In this document: piece by piece, positions 35,583 to 44,985 of the stretch
Position numbering within the stretch: position 1 is the stretch's first letter
Layout of the letters: the number at the start of each line of letters is the position of its first letter
DNA from: JBBRZM01 sp963813635
GTDB taxonomy: Bacteria; Actinomycetota; Acidimicrobiia; IMCC26256; JBBRZM01
Assembly: GCA_963813635.1 (NCBI GenBank)
Contig: CAWEZO010000011.1
Coordinates: forward strand, 372,001-436,000
Direction of reading: 5' to 3'
DNA length: 64,000 nucleotides
Notes under the pieces: generated by a model
Databases searched by the model: none
What the model saw: only the letters and a program-made list of their open reading frames with translations
What the model was told of the DNA's origin: nothing
Program-made: the position numbers and the translations under genes

Positions 35583-37129
35583 TGAGCAGCAGCTTCCCGA
35601 TCCTCACGGCGATCATCGCCACGCCGTTCGTGGGCGCGCTGGTTGTCGCACTTCTACCCCAGCGGCGCCCGGAGCTCGTGCGCGCCGTCGGGTTCGCCGC
35701 GACCGCGGCGACTGTCGGCTTGACCGGGTGGATGTTGTGGCACTTCAAGTCCGGCACCGCAGGCATGCAATTCGTCGAGCGCCAGCCGTGGATCAAGTCG
35801 CTCGGCGTGCAGTACGTCGTCGGCGTCGACGGCATCAGCGTCTTCATGATCGCGCTCACCGCGCTGTTGTTCCTCGTCGGGCTGATCGCATCGGGCTCCA
35901 TCACCGAACGGTTGAAGGGCTACACGATCGCGATGCTCACCCTCGAGGCCGCGCTGATGGGGGTGTTCCTCGGGCTCGATCTCATTTTGTTCTTCGTGTT
36001 CTTCGAGATCGTGCTGGTACCGATGTACTTCCTCATCGCCGGCTGGGGTCATGGTCGCCGCCAGTACGCGGCGGTCAAGTTCTTCCTCTTCACGATGGCC
36101 GGTTCCGCGTTTCTGCTCGTCGGCATCCTCACGGTCGCGTTCCTGCACCAGGCCGATCACCACCGGCTCACGTTCGATCTCGCGATCCTCACCCACTGGG
36201 CGCCCAATGGGCTCTCGACCAGTACCGCCCGGTGGCTGTTCATGGCGTTCTTCGTCGCCTTCGCCGTGAAGGTGCCGCTGTTCCCGCTGCACACGTGGCT
36301 GCCCGACGCGCACACCGAAGCGCCCACCGCCGGTTCGGTGATCCTCGCGGGCGTGCTGCTCAAGATGGGCACGTACGGCTTTCTGCGCTTCTCGCTCACG
36401 TTGTTTCCGCAAGCGTCGGTCGATCTCGCGCCGCTCCTCCTCGTGCTGGGCACGATCGGCATCATCTACGGCGCGATCGTCGCCGCCATGCAACCCAACT
36501 TGAAGCGCGTCATCGCGTACTCGTCGATCGCGCACCTCGGGTTCGTCGTCATCGGGATCTTCTCACTGACCTCGCAAGGTCTCGACGGTGGTGTGTTCAC
36601 GATGATCAGCCACGGGCTCACGACCGGCGCACTCTTCCTCCTCGTCGGCGTGCTGTACGACCGCCGTCACTCCTTCGACATCTCCGCGTTCCGCGGACTG
36701 TGGCGCGTCGCGCCCATCCTGGGCGGCTTGTTCTGCGCGGCCGCCTTCGCGTCGATCGGCTTGCCCGGTTTCTCCGGCTTCATCGGCGAGTTTCTGACGC
36801 TGCTCGGCACGTTCCTCGTGCATCGTCCGTACGCGGTGATCGGAGCTACGGGCGTCATCCTTGCCGCGGTGTACCTGCTGTGGGCCTTCGAGCGTGTCTT
36901 CATGGGCCGGCCCGACGAGGCAACGGCGGCCATGCCCGAGATCAACGCCCGCGAGCTGCTCGCGGTCGTCCCGTTGCTCGCCGTCAGCCTCTTCCTCGGC
37001 ATCTGGCCCAAGCCCGCGCTCGACCGCATCCAGCCCTCGGTGAAGGCGCTCATCCAGCACGTCGAGCACAACAGCGACTATCAGCAGCCCGACGCCGGCC
37101 CACGCGTGAATGCAGGGGCCCACAAGTGA
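35582..37129 (+). CDS. nuoM: NADH-quinone oxidoreductase subunit M, first complex I
   Basis: This intact 515-residue ND4-type proton-pumping subunit has 14 helices. It includes LILFFVFFEIVLVPMYFLIAGWG with the pumping Glu, FAVKVPLFPLHTWLPDAHTEAPTAGSVILAGVLLK (given in part) with the Lys, and LKRVIAYSSIAHLGFVVIG. ATG 35582 overlaps the nuoL stop, and its own stop overlaps the nuoN ATG. Confidence 0.96.
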   Translation: MSSSFPILTAIIATPFVGALVVALLPQRRPELVRAVGFAATAATVGLTGWMLWHFKSGTAGMQFVERQPWIKSLGVQYVVGVDGISVFMIALTALLFLVGLIASGSITERLKGYTIAMLTLEAALMGVFLGLDLILFFVFFEIVLVPMYFLIAGWGHGRRQYAAVKFFLFTMAGSAFLLVGILTVAFLHQADHHRLTFDLAILTHWAPNGLSTSTARWLFMAFFVAFAVKVPLFPLHTWLPDAHTEAPTAGSVILAGVLLKMGTYGFLRFSLTLFPQASVDLAPLLLVLGTIGIIYGAIVAAMQPNLKRVIAYSSIAHLGFVVIGIFSLTSQGLDGGVFTMISHGLTTGALFLLVGVLYDRRHSFDISAFRGLWRVAPILGGLFCAAAFASIGLPGFSGFIGEFLTLLGTFLVHRPYAVIGATGVILAAVYLLWAFERVFMGRPDEATAAMPEINARELLAVVPLLAVSLFLGIWPKPALDRIQPSVKALIQHVEHNSDYQQPDAGPRVNAGAHK

Positions 37130-38634
37130 TGCTCGCGGCCGCGAAGCTCGCGACGCCCACTGTCAACTGGCTCGCGATCGCGCCCGAGCTCGCGCTCGCC
37201 GGAGCCGCGGTGCTGATCGTGCTCCTGCGCGCGCTCGTGCGTCGCTCCCGGCTTGTGTACCCGGCGGCGTTGTGCATCGCGTTCGCGGGTGTGCTCGTCG
37301 CGGGTGGTCTGCTGGTCCCGCAATGGAACAAGGTGCAGAACCACGGCGCGATCACGACGATGGCGGGCATGGTGCGCGTCGACGGGTTCGGTGTGTTCCT
37401 CGGCGGCGTCGTCATCGTCTCGACCCTGCTCGCGCTGCTGCTCTCGGGGGCGTACCTCGAACGCGAAGGGCTCGAAGGACCGGAGTTCCTCGCGTTGATG
37501 CTGCTCTCCGCGACCGGCATGGTTGCCATGACCACGGCCAACGACCTCATCGCGATCTTTGTGGCGCTCGAGGTGCTGTCGATCCCGCTCTACGTGCTTG
37601 CCGCGTTCGACCGGCGGCGGCTCACGTCGCAGGAAGCGGGGCTGAAGTACTTCGTGCTCGGAGCGTTCTCCTCCGCGATCTTTCTGTACGGCATCGCGCT
37701 CACCTACGGCGCCACCGGCACCACGTCACTGACCGGCATCGCCAACTTCCTCGCGGCCAACACGGTGCTCGACGTCGGCGTCCTCCTCGCCGGATTCGCG
37801 CTGCTGCTCGTGGGCCTCGGGTTCAAGATCGCGGCCGTGCCGTTCCACATGTGGACGCCGGACGCATATCAAGGAGCACCCACACCTGTCACCGCGTTCA
37901 TGGCCTCGGCCACGAAGGCCGCCGCCTTCGCGGCGCTGCTCCGGGTGTTCCTCGTTGCGTTCCCCTTGTATCGCGATGACTGGCAACCGGCGGTCTGGGT
38001 GCTCGCCGCGCTGACGCTCATCGTCGGAAGCGTGGCGGCAGTGATGCAGACCGATGTGAAGCGAATGCTCGCGTATTCGTCGATCAGTCATGCCGGTTAC
38101 GTCCTGATCGGTCTGCAGGCCGGCACGGCACACGGGCGCGAGGCGGCGCTCGTCTACCTGTTCATCTACGCGTTCATGACGATCGGCGCCTTCGGCGTGG
38201 TGACGTTGCTGGGTACACGCGACGACCGTCATTCCATCGACGAGTACCGCGGACTCTCGGCTCGGGAGCCGGTGCTGGCCGGGTTCCTCACTTTCTTCCT
38301 CCTCGCCCAAGCCGGCGTGCCGCTCACCGGCGGCTTCATCGCCAAGCTGGGTGTCTTCGCCGCGGCCGTGGATGCGGGCTCGTACGGGCTCGCGATCATC
38401 GGCGTGCTCGCGGCGGTCATCGCCGCCTTCTTCTACCTTCGGGTCGTCTTCGCGATGTTCACGCGTCCCGAGGGCGACACGGCCACGGCCACCCCTGGGC
38501 TCGTCGCGCGTCCCGTGGATTTGGGCAGTGCCGCCGTGCTGGCGATCGCGGCTGCCGCCACGCTTGTCATCGGCGTGGTGCCCGGCACGCTTCTCCATCT
38601 CGCGCGCGACGCGACGTTCGGCCGCCTCTTCTGA
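37129..38634 (+). CDS. nuoN: NADH-quinone oxidoreductase subunit N, first complex I
   Basis: This intact 501-residue ND2-type antiporter-like subunit includes LIAIFVALEVLSIPLYVLAAF with the Glu, GFKIAAVPFHMWTPDAYQGAPTPVTAFMASATKAA (given in part) with the Lys, and DVKRMLAYSSISHAGYVLIG. It ends the 14-gene nuoA-N operon. Its stop is 23 bases from the stop of the convergent patatin gene. Confidence 0.96.
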   Translation: MLAAAKLATPTVNWLAIAPELALAGAAVLIVLLRALVRRSRLVYPAALCIAFAGVLVAGGLLVPQWNKVQNHGAITTMAGMVRVDGFGVFLGGVVIVSTLLALLLSGAYLEREGLEGPEFLALMLLSATGMVAMTTANDLIAIFVALEVLSIPLYVLAAFDRRRLTSQEAGLKYFVLGAFSSAIFLYGIALTYGATGTTSLTGIANFLAANTVLDVGVLLAGFALLLVGLGFKIAAVPFHMWTPDAYQGAPTPVTAFMASATKAAAFAALLRVFLVAFPLYRDDWQPAVWVLAALTLIVGSVAAVMQTDVKRMLAYSSISHAGYVLIGLQAGTAHGREAALVYLFIYAFMTIGAFGVVTLLGTRDDRHSIDEYRGLSAREPVLAGFLTFFLLAQAGVPLTGGFIAKLGVFAAAVDAGSYGLAIIGVLAAVIAAFFYLRVVFAMFTRPEGDTATATPGLVARPVDLGSAAVLAIAAAATLVIGVVPGTLLHLARDATFGRLF

Positions 38635-38657
38635 GCCGGCCGGCGGCGAGACGCGGG

Positions 38658-39570
38658 CTACGCGACGTCGGAGCGCCGGGCCCGACGGCGTCGAACGCCC
38701 GGTTCGACGGCGAGGCGGTGGAGCGTGCCGCCGGCGAGGTGGTACGCCTCGTCCATCAGCGCGCCGGCACCCGAGAAGTCGAGGATCTCGCGCCGGTCGA
38801 CCGGACGCGGGAGCACGACCACCTCGACCTCCGGAGGCGTATTGAACATGTCGAGTGTGAACCGCTGGTTGCGCGCGATCGTGAACGCCCGCATCACGGC
38901 ATCGAGAGGAGAGCGGGTCGCGCGGTCGGCCATCTCGCCCGACACGTTGCAGACGTATACCCGGTCAACTCGACCGTCGAGCGCGTGGCTCAAGGGCACG
39001 TTGTCGACAACACCACCGTCGATGAGCCGCCGTCCGTCGTGATCGACGGGCGGGAACGCGCCGGGCAACGCGGTGCTGGCGAGCAACGCCGGCTTGAGCG
39101 GCCCGCTCGCGAGCACCACTTCGTGGCCGCTGTCGAGATCGGTGGCGATCACCCGGAGCGGCATTGTTAGGTGCTCGAAACGGGCCCGGGGCACGACCGC
39201 ATCGATAATTGCTTCGAGGCCGTCGCTCTCGCACAGGTGGCTGTCGCGCCGCAGGATGTTCCACGCCTTGCTGAGCGGGCCGCCCGGGAACACGTGGTCG
39301 CCCTCGAGGCCCCGCCACGTCTCGGCCAGGCGCTCGATGCCGGCGAGATCAGGTGCGCACGCGAGGGCGGCGCCGTTGAGCGCGCCCACCGACGTGCCGA
39401 TCACGACGTCGGGCACGATGCCGCGTTCCAGCAGGGCGCGCAGCATGCCGACCTGCGCGGCACCCTGGTTACCGCCACCCGAGAGCACGAAGGCGGTGCG
39501 CGGGGCGCTGGCCTCGCCGGGCGATCGCGCCGCGCAGCCACGAGGTCCGCAATACTCCGTTGTTGTCCAT
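38658..39570 (-). CDS. Patatin-like phospholipase
   Basis: A Ser-Asp dyad lipid acyl hydrolase. It has the oxyanion box FVLSGGGNQGAAQVGMLRALL, the nucleophile in VVIGTSVGALNGAAL (G-x-S-x-G) and the Asp of the DGG motif in RRLIDGGVVDNVPLSHAL. The frame is open upstream into non-conserved sequence. The most credible start is ATG 39570 (MDNNGVLRTSWLRG), which needs one frame shift near 39510 to join the conserved part. It lies on the opposite strand between the two nuo operons, and nothing links it to respiration directly. Confidence 0.82.
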
Positions 39571-39692
39571 CTCGACGACCTCCGCCGGCCTCGTCCCTCA
39601 CGACATCGGCGTGCCCGGGGGAAGTGGATCTGATGACGATTGTGCCCGCCGTGCGCGGTGCCAGTCACACCCGCGAGCCGCACGCGGTCCGT

Positions 39693-39723
39693 TTGTATCA
39701 ACAAGAATGGCCGGACATATACT
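39693..39723 (+). promoter_or_regulatory. Candidate promoter of the second nuo operon
   Basis: TTGTAT (39693-39698) and TATACT (39718-39723) are 19 bases apart. The -10 box is very close to consensus; the spacing is slightly long. A purine-rich site (GGGAGG, about 39748-39753) precedes the nuoA GTG at 39761. No Rex operator is visible here. Confidence 0.45.
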
Positions 39724-39760
39724 CCCGCGCTGCTCCACACCTCGGTCGGGAGGCCCGCGC

Positions 39761-40123
39761 GTGACGGAGTTCTACCGGCAATATTTGGCTGTAGCCGTGT
39801 TCATCGGCGCGGCGCTCCTCATGGTGGGGGCGATGCTGGGCGCCGGACGCCTCATACGGCCCACACGACCCCAAGACGAGAAATACCTCACGTACGAGGC
39901 GGGGTCCGATCCGGTCGGCGGGTTTGGCCAGTCCAACGTCCGGTACTACGTCTACGCCCTCCTCTTCGTCATGTTCGACGTCGAGGCGGTGTTCATCTTT
40001 CCCTGGGCGGTGCGGCTCGAGAGCCTCGGCACCTACGGCCTCGTGGAGATGATCGTGTTCGTGCTCGTGCTCGCGCTCGGCCTTGTCTACGCATGGCGCA
40101 AGGGAGTGCTTCGGTGGGCCTGA
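39761..40123 (+). CDS. nuoA2: NADH-quinone oxidoreductase-type subunit A, second complex I
   Basis: This intact 120-residue three-helix subunit starts at GTG 39761. The family loop is present as YEAGSDPVGGFGQSNVRYYVYALLFVMFDVEAVFIFPWAV (given in part). The Cys of the first copy is Ala here (YEAG in place of YECG), so the active/deactive Cys is absent. It heads the second operon. Confidence 0.93.
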   Translation: MTEFYRQYLAVAVFIGAALLMVGAMLGAGRLIRPTRPQDEKYLTYEAGSDPVGGFGQSNVRYYVYALLFVMFDVEAVFIFPWAVRLESLGTYGLVEMIVFVLVLALGLVYAWRKGVLRWA

Positions 40124-40632
40124 TCGAAAGCGGGCGCTCACCCAAGGCGCTCACCTGGCTCCTCAACACCAGCCGCAAGTACTCGCTCTGGATGTTCCAG
40201 TGGGGCCTCGCGTGCTGTGCGATCGAGATGGGCGCCGCGCTCGCGAGCCCTCGCTACGACATGATGCGACTCGGCGTCATTCCGTTCCCGGCGAGCCCCC
40301 GCCAAGCCGATCTGGTCGTCATCTCCGGCACCGTGACCGACAAGATGGCGCCGGCGATCAAGCGGCTGTACGAGCAGATGCCCGACCCCAAATACGTGAT
40401 CTCGATGGGGTCGTGCGCCAACTGCGGCGGTCCCTACTGGGACTCGTACTCCGTCACCAAAGGCGTCGACCAGATCATCCCGGTCGACGTGTACGTGCCC
40501 GGCTGCCCGCCGCGGCCCGAGGCGCTGCTGCAGGGCATCGTGTTGTTGCAGGGGAAGATCCAACGCGAGGGCATCGACAACGACGAGCTGGCCGAGCGCT
40601 GGCGAGGGGAGCCGATCGTCGTTGGCCGATGA
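40114..40632 (+). CDS. nuoB2: NADH-quinone oxidoreductase-type subunit B, second complex I
   Basis: The product has 172 residues from GTG 40114, overlapping nuoA2 by ten bases. All N2 ligands are present: WGLACCAIEMGAAL, SMGSCANCGGPYWDSY and VYVPGCPPRPEALLQG. Unlike the first copy it has an extra Cys in GSCANCGG, which is the common bacterial form, and no long C-terminal extension. Confidence 0.95.
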   Translation: MGLIESGRSPKALTWLLNTSRKYSLWMFQWGLACCAIEMGAALASPRYDMMRLGVIPFPASPRQADLVVISGTVTDKMAPAIKRLYEQMPDPKYVISMGSCANCGGPYWDSYSVTKGVDQIIPVDVYVPGCPPRPEALLQGIVLLQGKIQREGIDNDELAERWRGEPIVVGR

Positions 40633-41460
40633 GGACATCACCCCGAGCCAGGAGCAGAGCGGCGCCGGCGACGAGGAGCACGCCGAGCGTGCGGTCGCCG
40701 AAACCGATCAGCCGGCCGCGGCCGCCCGAGCTCAGGCCGACGCCGACAGCACCGCTGCGCCGCTTGCGCCCAACGTCACGGCCGGCGAGGTCGAAGGCGA
40801 CGCCGCGCCGCTCGACGAGGAAGAGGGCGAGCTGCTCGCGCTGCTCGAAGCGCAACTGGGTGACGCGATCATCGACCAAGCCGACATGTTCGGCTCGTTG
40901 CTGGTGCACGTCCGTCCCGACGCGTCGGCGCCGCGCGGCCGAGGTCGCGAAGCGCGATCTCGCGTGTGATTACCTCTCGTACATCTCTGGCGTCGACTGG
41001 CAGCCCGCGCCGCGTGAAGGCGACAACGTGGGCGGCGACAGCTCCGCGCCGGTGCAGCCCACGGAGATGACGTACGGCCTGACCGGCTCAGCCGGCCGCT
41101 TTCAATTGGTCGCCCATGTGCAGTCGAGCGCGAAGCATTGGGGTGTCACGTTCAAGACCGATGTCGACGACGCGTCGCCCGCGCGCGGATTCGTGGGTCT
41201 CGGTGTATCCGGGCGCCGATTGGCACGAGCGCGAATGCTGGGAGATGTTCGGCGTCGTGTTCGACGGCCATCCCAACCTGCGCCACCTCTATCTCCCGTC
41301 CGAGTTCGAAGGCCACCCGCTGCGCAAGGACTTTCCACTGCTGGCGCGCTCCGTGAAGCCGTGGCCCGGCCTCGTCGACGTCGAGCCGATGCCGGAGGAA
41401 GAGAAGGAAGAGGAGAAGAAAGAGGTCGCGGCGACGGCAGAGGGGGGCGAAGGCGAGTGA
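40622..41460 (+). CDS. nuoC2: NADH-quinone oxidoreductase-type subunit C, second complex I (two frameshifts)
   Basis: It appears to begin at TTG 40622, overlapping nuoB2 by 11 bases, with an acidic Ala/Glu-rich extension of about 70 residues before the conserved domain (ALLEAQLGDAIIDQADMFGS). Shifts near 40938 and 41190 are needed to reach CDYLSYISGVDWQPAPREGD, then SVYPGADWHERECWEMFGVVFDGHPNLRHLYLP (given in part), the 30-kDa signature. It ends with a Glu/Lys-rich tail. Its stop overlaps the nuoD2 GTG (GTGA). Confidence 0.87.
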
Positions 41461-42651
41461 GCAGCACTGACACGCCGATGCCGCGCCTCCCTGAGCTCGA
41501 GGTCGATCGGCGCGCCTGGCGCCATCTGGCAGACGCGGCGGTGGGCGTGGAGCTCGACACCGGCGACATGATCCTCAATCTCGGGCCGCAGCATCCGGCG
41601 ACGCACGGCACGCTCCGTCTCGTCGTGCGCCTCGACGGCGAGCGCGTCCTTGCTGCCGACCCGGTCATCGGTTACATGCACCGCGGCTACGAGAAGCTCA
41701 CCGAGGTGCGCAGCTACCCCCAGATCACCACGCTCATCAACCGCATCGACTGGCTCTCGAGCTTCGCCAACGAGGTGCCGTTCATCCACGGCGCCGAGAA
41801 GCTGATGAGCATCGAGGCCCCGCCGCGTGCGCAATACATCCGCACGATTCTCACCGAGCTGTCACGCATCGCCACGTTCGTGCTCTTCCTCGGGGAGATG
41901 GGGCTCCAAGTCGGCGCGCTCACGCCTGCCTTCTGGGGGTTCCACGATCGCGAGCACGTCCTCAATCTCATCGAAGGTGTCACCGGCGGCAGGTTCCACC
42001 CCAACTTCAACCGCATCGGCGGCATCAAGGACGATCTTCCGTGGGGCTGGATCAACGAGACGCGCAACGTCATGAAGATCGTGATCGACGCCTGCGTCGA
42101 TTTCGAGGACGTCCTCGCCGGCAACGAGATCTTCGAGGCCCGCACGCGCTCGATCGGCATCATCCCCGGCGGGCTCGGTGCCGCGTACGGCGTCTCGGGT
42201 TCCAACCTCCGCGCGTCGGGCGTCGACTGGGACCTGCGCCGCGACGGCAAGCCCTACCTCGCGTATCCCGAGATCGACTTCAAGGTGTGGACGCATCCCG
42301 ACGGCGACTCGTGGTCGCGCGTACTGGGTCCGTTTGCAAGAGACGCGCGAATCAGCGTTGATGGTGCTGCAACTGCTCGACCAGCTGCCGAGCGGGCCGA
42401 TCATGGCGAAGGTGCCGCGCATCATCAAGGTGCCCGAAGGCGAGATCTGGGTCGAGACCGAGAACCCGCTCGGCCAGATGGGCTACTACATCGTCTCGAA
42501 GGGCGCGACCGGGCCGTTCCGCGTGAAGATCCGCTCGGCGTCGTTCAGCAACGTCTCGATCCTGCCGTGGCTGCTGCGTGGCGTGTACGTGCCCGACGTG
42601 ATCACGATCCTCGCGAGCCTCTACTTCATCCTCGGGGACATCGACCGATGA
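41457..42651 (+). CDS. nuoD2: NADH-quinone oxidoreductase-type subunit D, second complex I (one frameshift)
   Basis: GTG 41457 starts a 37-residue leader, followed by LNLGPQHPATHGTLRLVVRL with the quinone-site His, GYMHRGYEKLTEVRSYPQI and RIDWLSSFANEVPFIHGAEK. A shift near 42325 moves the rest (RVLQETRESALMVLQLLDQL-like region, EGEIWVETENPLGQMGYYIV, ASFSNVSILPWLLRGVYVPD) to the frame ending at 42651. Repaired length is about 397 residues. It is followed directly by nuoH2: no nuoE, nuoF or nuoG lies in this operon. Confidence 0.93.
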
Positions 42652-43676
42652 TCCACCTCGCCGTCGATGCCGGGTGGGGGCTGACGCTCGGGATCAAGAC
42701 CGTGATCGTGCTCGGCCTCATCCCCTTGGGCGCGTTGATCCTGGGCTACACGTTCCTGCTGAAGATGATGAGCCACATGCAGAGCCGGTTGGGCCCCATG
42801 GAGGCCGGGCCGCACGGCACGTTGCAGCTCGTCGCCGACGGCGTGAAGTTCCTCCAGAAGGAAGACATCATGCCGGCCGAGTCCGACCGGTATGTGTTCG
42901 CGATCGCGCCTGCAGTCGTCGTGATGTCGACATTCCTCATCTTCATCGTGATCCCGGCGGGGCCGAAGCTCGTCGTCGACAATCTCGACGTCGGCGTGTT
43001 CTACGCCCTTGCGGTCTCGAGCCTGTCCGTCGTCGGTGTGCTGATGGCGGGTTGGTCGAGCGCGAACAAGTTCGCGTTGCTCGGCGCGTTGCGGGCGGCC
43101 GCGCAGTTGATCGCCTACGAGCTGCCGCTGCTGCTCGCGGTCGTCGGTGTCGTCATGCAGGCCGGCACCATGGATCTCCAAGGGATCGTCGGCGCGCAGG
43201 CCAACGGATCGATCTTCGGCTGGAGTGGTATCGGCAACCCGTTCATCCTCACGCAGTTCGTGGGCTTCGGCCTCTTCCTGGTCGCCTCACAGGCGGAGCT
43301 CACCCAGACGCCGTTCGACATGCCCGTGGCCGAGAGTGAGCTGGTCTCCGGCTACATGGTCGAGTACACGGGATTCCGCTTCCTCTTCTTCTTCATCGGC
43401 GAGTTCGGCACGGCATTCGCGTTCGCCGCGCTGGCAGCCACGCTCTTCCTCGGCGGCTGGGCGATTCCCGGCGTCACGAATACGGGGTTGATGGAGGTGC
43501 TCGGGCCGATCGTGCTCTTCACCAAGCTGATGATCGTCGCGTTCCTGATGTTCTGGGTGCGCTTCACCTACCCCCGCCTGCGCGAAGACCAGCTGCAGGC
43601 ACTCGCATGGAAAGTGCTCATCCCGGTCGCCCTCGCCAACATCCTCATCACGGGGATCTTCAAGGTGGCGTTCTGA
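42648..43676 (+). CDS. nuoH2: NADH-quinone oxidoreductase-type subunit H, second complex I
   Basis: This intact 342-residue ND1-type subunit starts at the ATGA overlap with nuoD2. It includes KMMSHMQSRLGPMEAGPHGTLQLVADGVKFLQKED (given in part), QLIAYELPLLLAVVGVVMQ and LTQTPFDMPVAESELVSGYMVEYTGFRF (given in part). The Glu-rich quinone-channel loop is retained, so quinone reduction or coupling is plausible despite the missing NADH module. Confidence 0.95.
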   Translation: MIHLAVDAGWGLTLGIKTVIVLGLIPLGALILGYTFLLKMMSHMQSRLGPMEAGPHGTLQLVADGVKFLQKEDIMPAESDRYVFAIAPAVVVMSTFLIFIVIPAGPKLVVDNLDVGVFYALAVSSLSVVGVLMAGWSSANKFALLGALRAAAQLIAYELPLLLAVVGVVMQAGTMDLQGIVGAQANGSIFGWSGIGNPFILTQFVGFGLFLVASQAELTQTPFDMPVAESELVSGYMVEYTGFRFLFFFIGEFGTAFAFAALAATLFLGGWAIPGVTNTGLMEVLGPIVLFTKLMIVAFLMFWVRFTYPRLREDQLQALAWKVLIPVALANILITGIFKVAF

Positions 43677-44168
43677 TGGCCAGGCTGCGGAAGCCGAAGT
43701 TGCCGGGGCTCATCGGTGGCCTGGGGATCACGTTCAAGACGATGCTCAAGGGCAACGTCACGGTGCAGTACCCGCACGAACGGGAGGACCCGGCGCCGCG
43801 CGCGGGGTGTGATCGCGCTCAAAGAGGAAAACTGCACGGTCTGCATGCTGTGCGCGCGCCAGTGTCCCGACTGGTGCATCTATATCGAAGGCCATAAGGA
43901 GAAGCGTCCACCACGGCGCGAGGGCGGTCGCGAGCGCACGGTCAGCGTGCTCGACCGTTTCGACATCGACTACGCGCTGTGCATGTACTGCGGCATCTGC
44001 GTCGAAGTGTGCCCGTTCGACGCGTTGCACTGGAGTCCCGAGTACGAGTATTCGGAGTTCCGGATCGCACCGCTCCTCCACGACAAGGTGAAGCTCGGCG
44101 AGTGGGAGGCCACCGTGCCCGAGACCGAGCCACTCGAGCTCGGTGCCGAAGTGAAGGGGAAGAAGTAG
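43676..44168 (+). CDS. nuoI2: NADH-quinone oxidoreductase-type subunit I, second complex I (one frameshift)
   Basis: The gene starts at ATG 43676, overlapping the nuoH2 stop. One base too many near 43803 shifts the frame after EREDPAPRA. The conserved part carries two [4Fe-4S] motifs, CTVCMLCARQCPDWC and CMYCGICVEVCPFDA. In a complex without NuoEFG this subunit would be the outermost iron-sulfur protein and the likely docking point for a soluble donor such as a ferredoxin. Repaired length is about 163 residues. Confidence 0.92.
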
Positions 44169-44170
44169 TC

Positions 44171-44674
44171 GTGGTCGTGCAGAACATCGCGTTCTGGATC
44201 CTCGCGGTTGCAATGGCGGGCGCTGCGATCGGCGTGGTCCGCTCGCAGAACGTCGTGCACGCGGCGTTGTACCTCGTGGTCGTGCTCGCCGGTGCAGCCG
44301 CGCAGTACATCCTGCTTGCGGCCGAGTTCGTCGCGTGGGTGCAGGTGCTGATCTACATCGGCGCGGTGGTGATCTTGTTCCTCTTCGGCATCATGCTCAC
44401 GCGCGCGCCGATGCGCGGTGACACCGATCTCGACAACGATCAGCGCTGGCCCGCTGCGGTGGTGTCGATCTTCCTTCTCGGGGTCATCGTCACGCTTGTC
44501 GTCGACGCATTCGGCGCCGATGAGATAGAGATCAACAACTCGTTGCTGCCGGTGGGCAAGACGGCCACGATCGGGACCTCGATCTTTCGCAACTTCGTCC
44601 TGCCGTTCGAAGTCGTGTCGATGCTGCTGCTCGCGTCGCTGGTCGGCGCAGTCGTGATCGCGCGGAGGGACTGA
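44171..44674 (+). CDS. nuoJ2: NADH-quinone oxidoreductase-type subunit J, second complex I
   Basis: This intact 167-residue ND6-type subunit starts at GTG 44171, two bases after the nuoI2 stop. It contains IGVVRSQNVVHAALYLVVVL and WVQVLIYIGAVVILFLFGIML (given in part), the characteristic helix III. No frameshift is seen. Confidence 0.93.
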   Translation: MVVQNIAFWILAVAMAGAAIGVVRSQNVVHAALYLVVVLAGAAAQYILLAAEFVAWVQVLIYIGAVVILFLFGIMLTRAPMRGDTDLDNDQRWPAAVVSIFLLGVIVTLVVDAFGADEIEINNSLLPVGKTATIGTSIFRNFVLPFEVVSMLLLASLVGAVVIARRD

Positions 44675-44677
44675 CGG

Positions 44678-44977
44678 ATGCAGCTCAATCAGTTCCTGAT
44701 CCTCGCCGCGTTCCTGTTCTGTACCGGTGTCTACGGCGTGCTCGCGCGGCGCAACGGTGTGCTCGTGCTCATGAGCGTCGAGCTCATGCTCAACGCGGTC
44801 AACATCAATCTCATCGCCTTCTCCGCGTTCGGACGCCACGTCGCCGGAGAGGTGTTCGCGTTGTTCGCCATCACGATCGCCGCCGCGGAGGTGGGCGTGG
44901 GGTTGGCCATCGTGTTGCTGATCTACCGCAACCTGCATAGTGCCAACCTCGATCACATCGACCGGCTGAAGGGCTGA
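44678..44977 (+). CDS. nuoK2: NADH-quinone oxidoreductase-type subunit K, second complex I
   Basis: This 99-residue ND4L-type subunit starts at ATG 44678. GVYGVLARRNGVLVLMSVEL followed by MLNAVNINL contains the first channel Glu, and IAAAEVGVGLAIVLLIYRNL the second. It is three bases from nuoJ2 and eight from nuoL2. Confidence 0.95.
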   Translation: MQLNQFLILAAFLFCTGVYGVLARRNGVLVLMSVELMLNAVNINLIAFSAFGRHVAGEVFALFAITIAAAEVGVGLAIVLLIYRNLHSANLDHIDRLKG

Positions 44978-44985
44978 CCGGTCTG

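Noticed and set aside
33262..37123. Minus-strand open frames opposite nuoL and nuoM
   Set aside because: Shadow frames of conserved plus-strand genes. The translations are low-complexity and polar.
35728..38634. 968-codon frame apparently fusing a long N-terminus to NuoN
   Set aside because: The first 467 codons lie out of frame inside intact nuoM. NuoN starts at ATG 37129.
40083..43676. 1197-codon frame seeming to fuse NuoC, NuoD and NuoH
   Set aside because: It arises from frameshifts plus in-frame overlaps. The ATGA and GTGA junctions mark separate genes.
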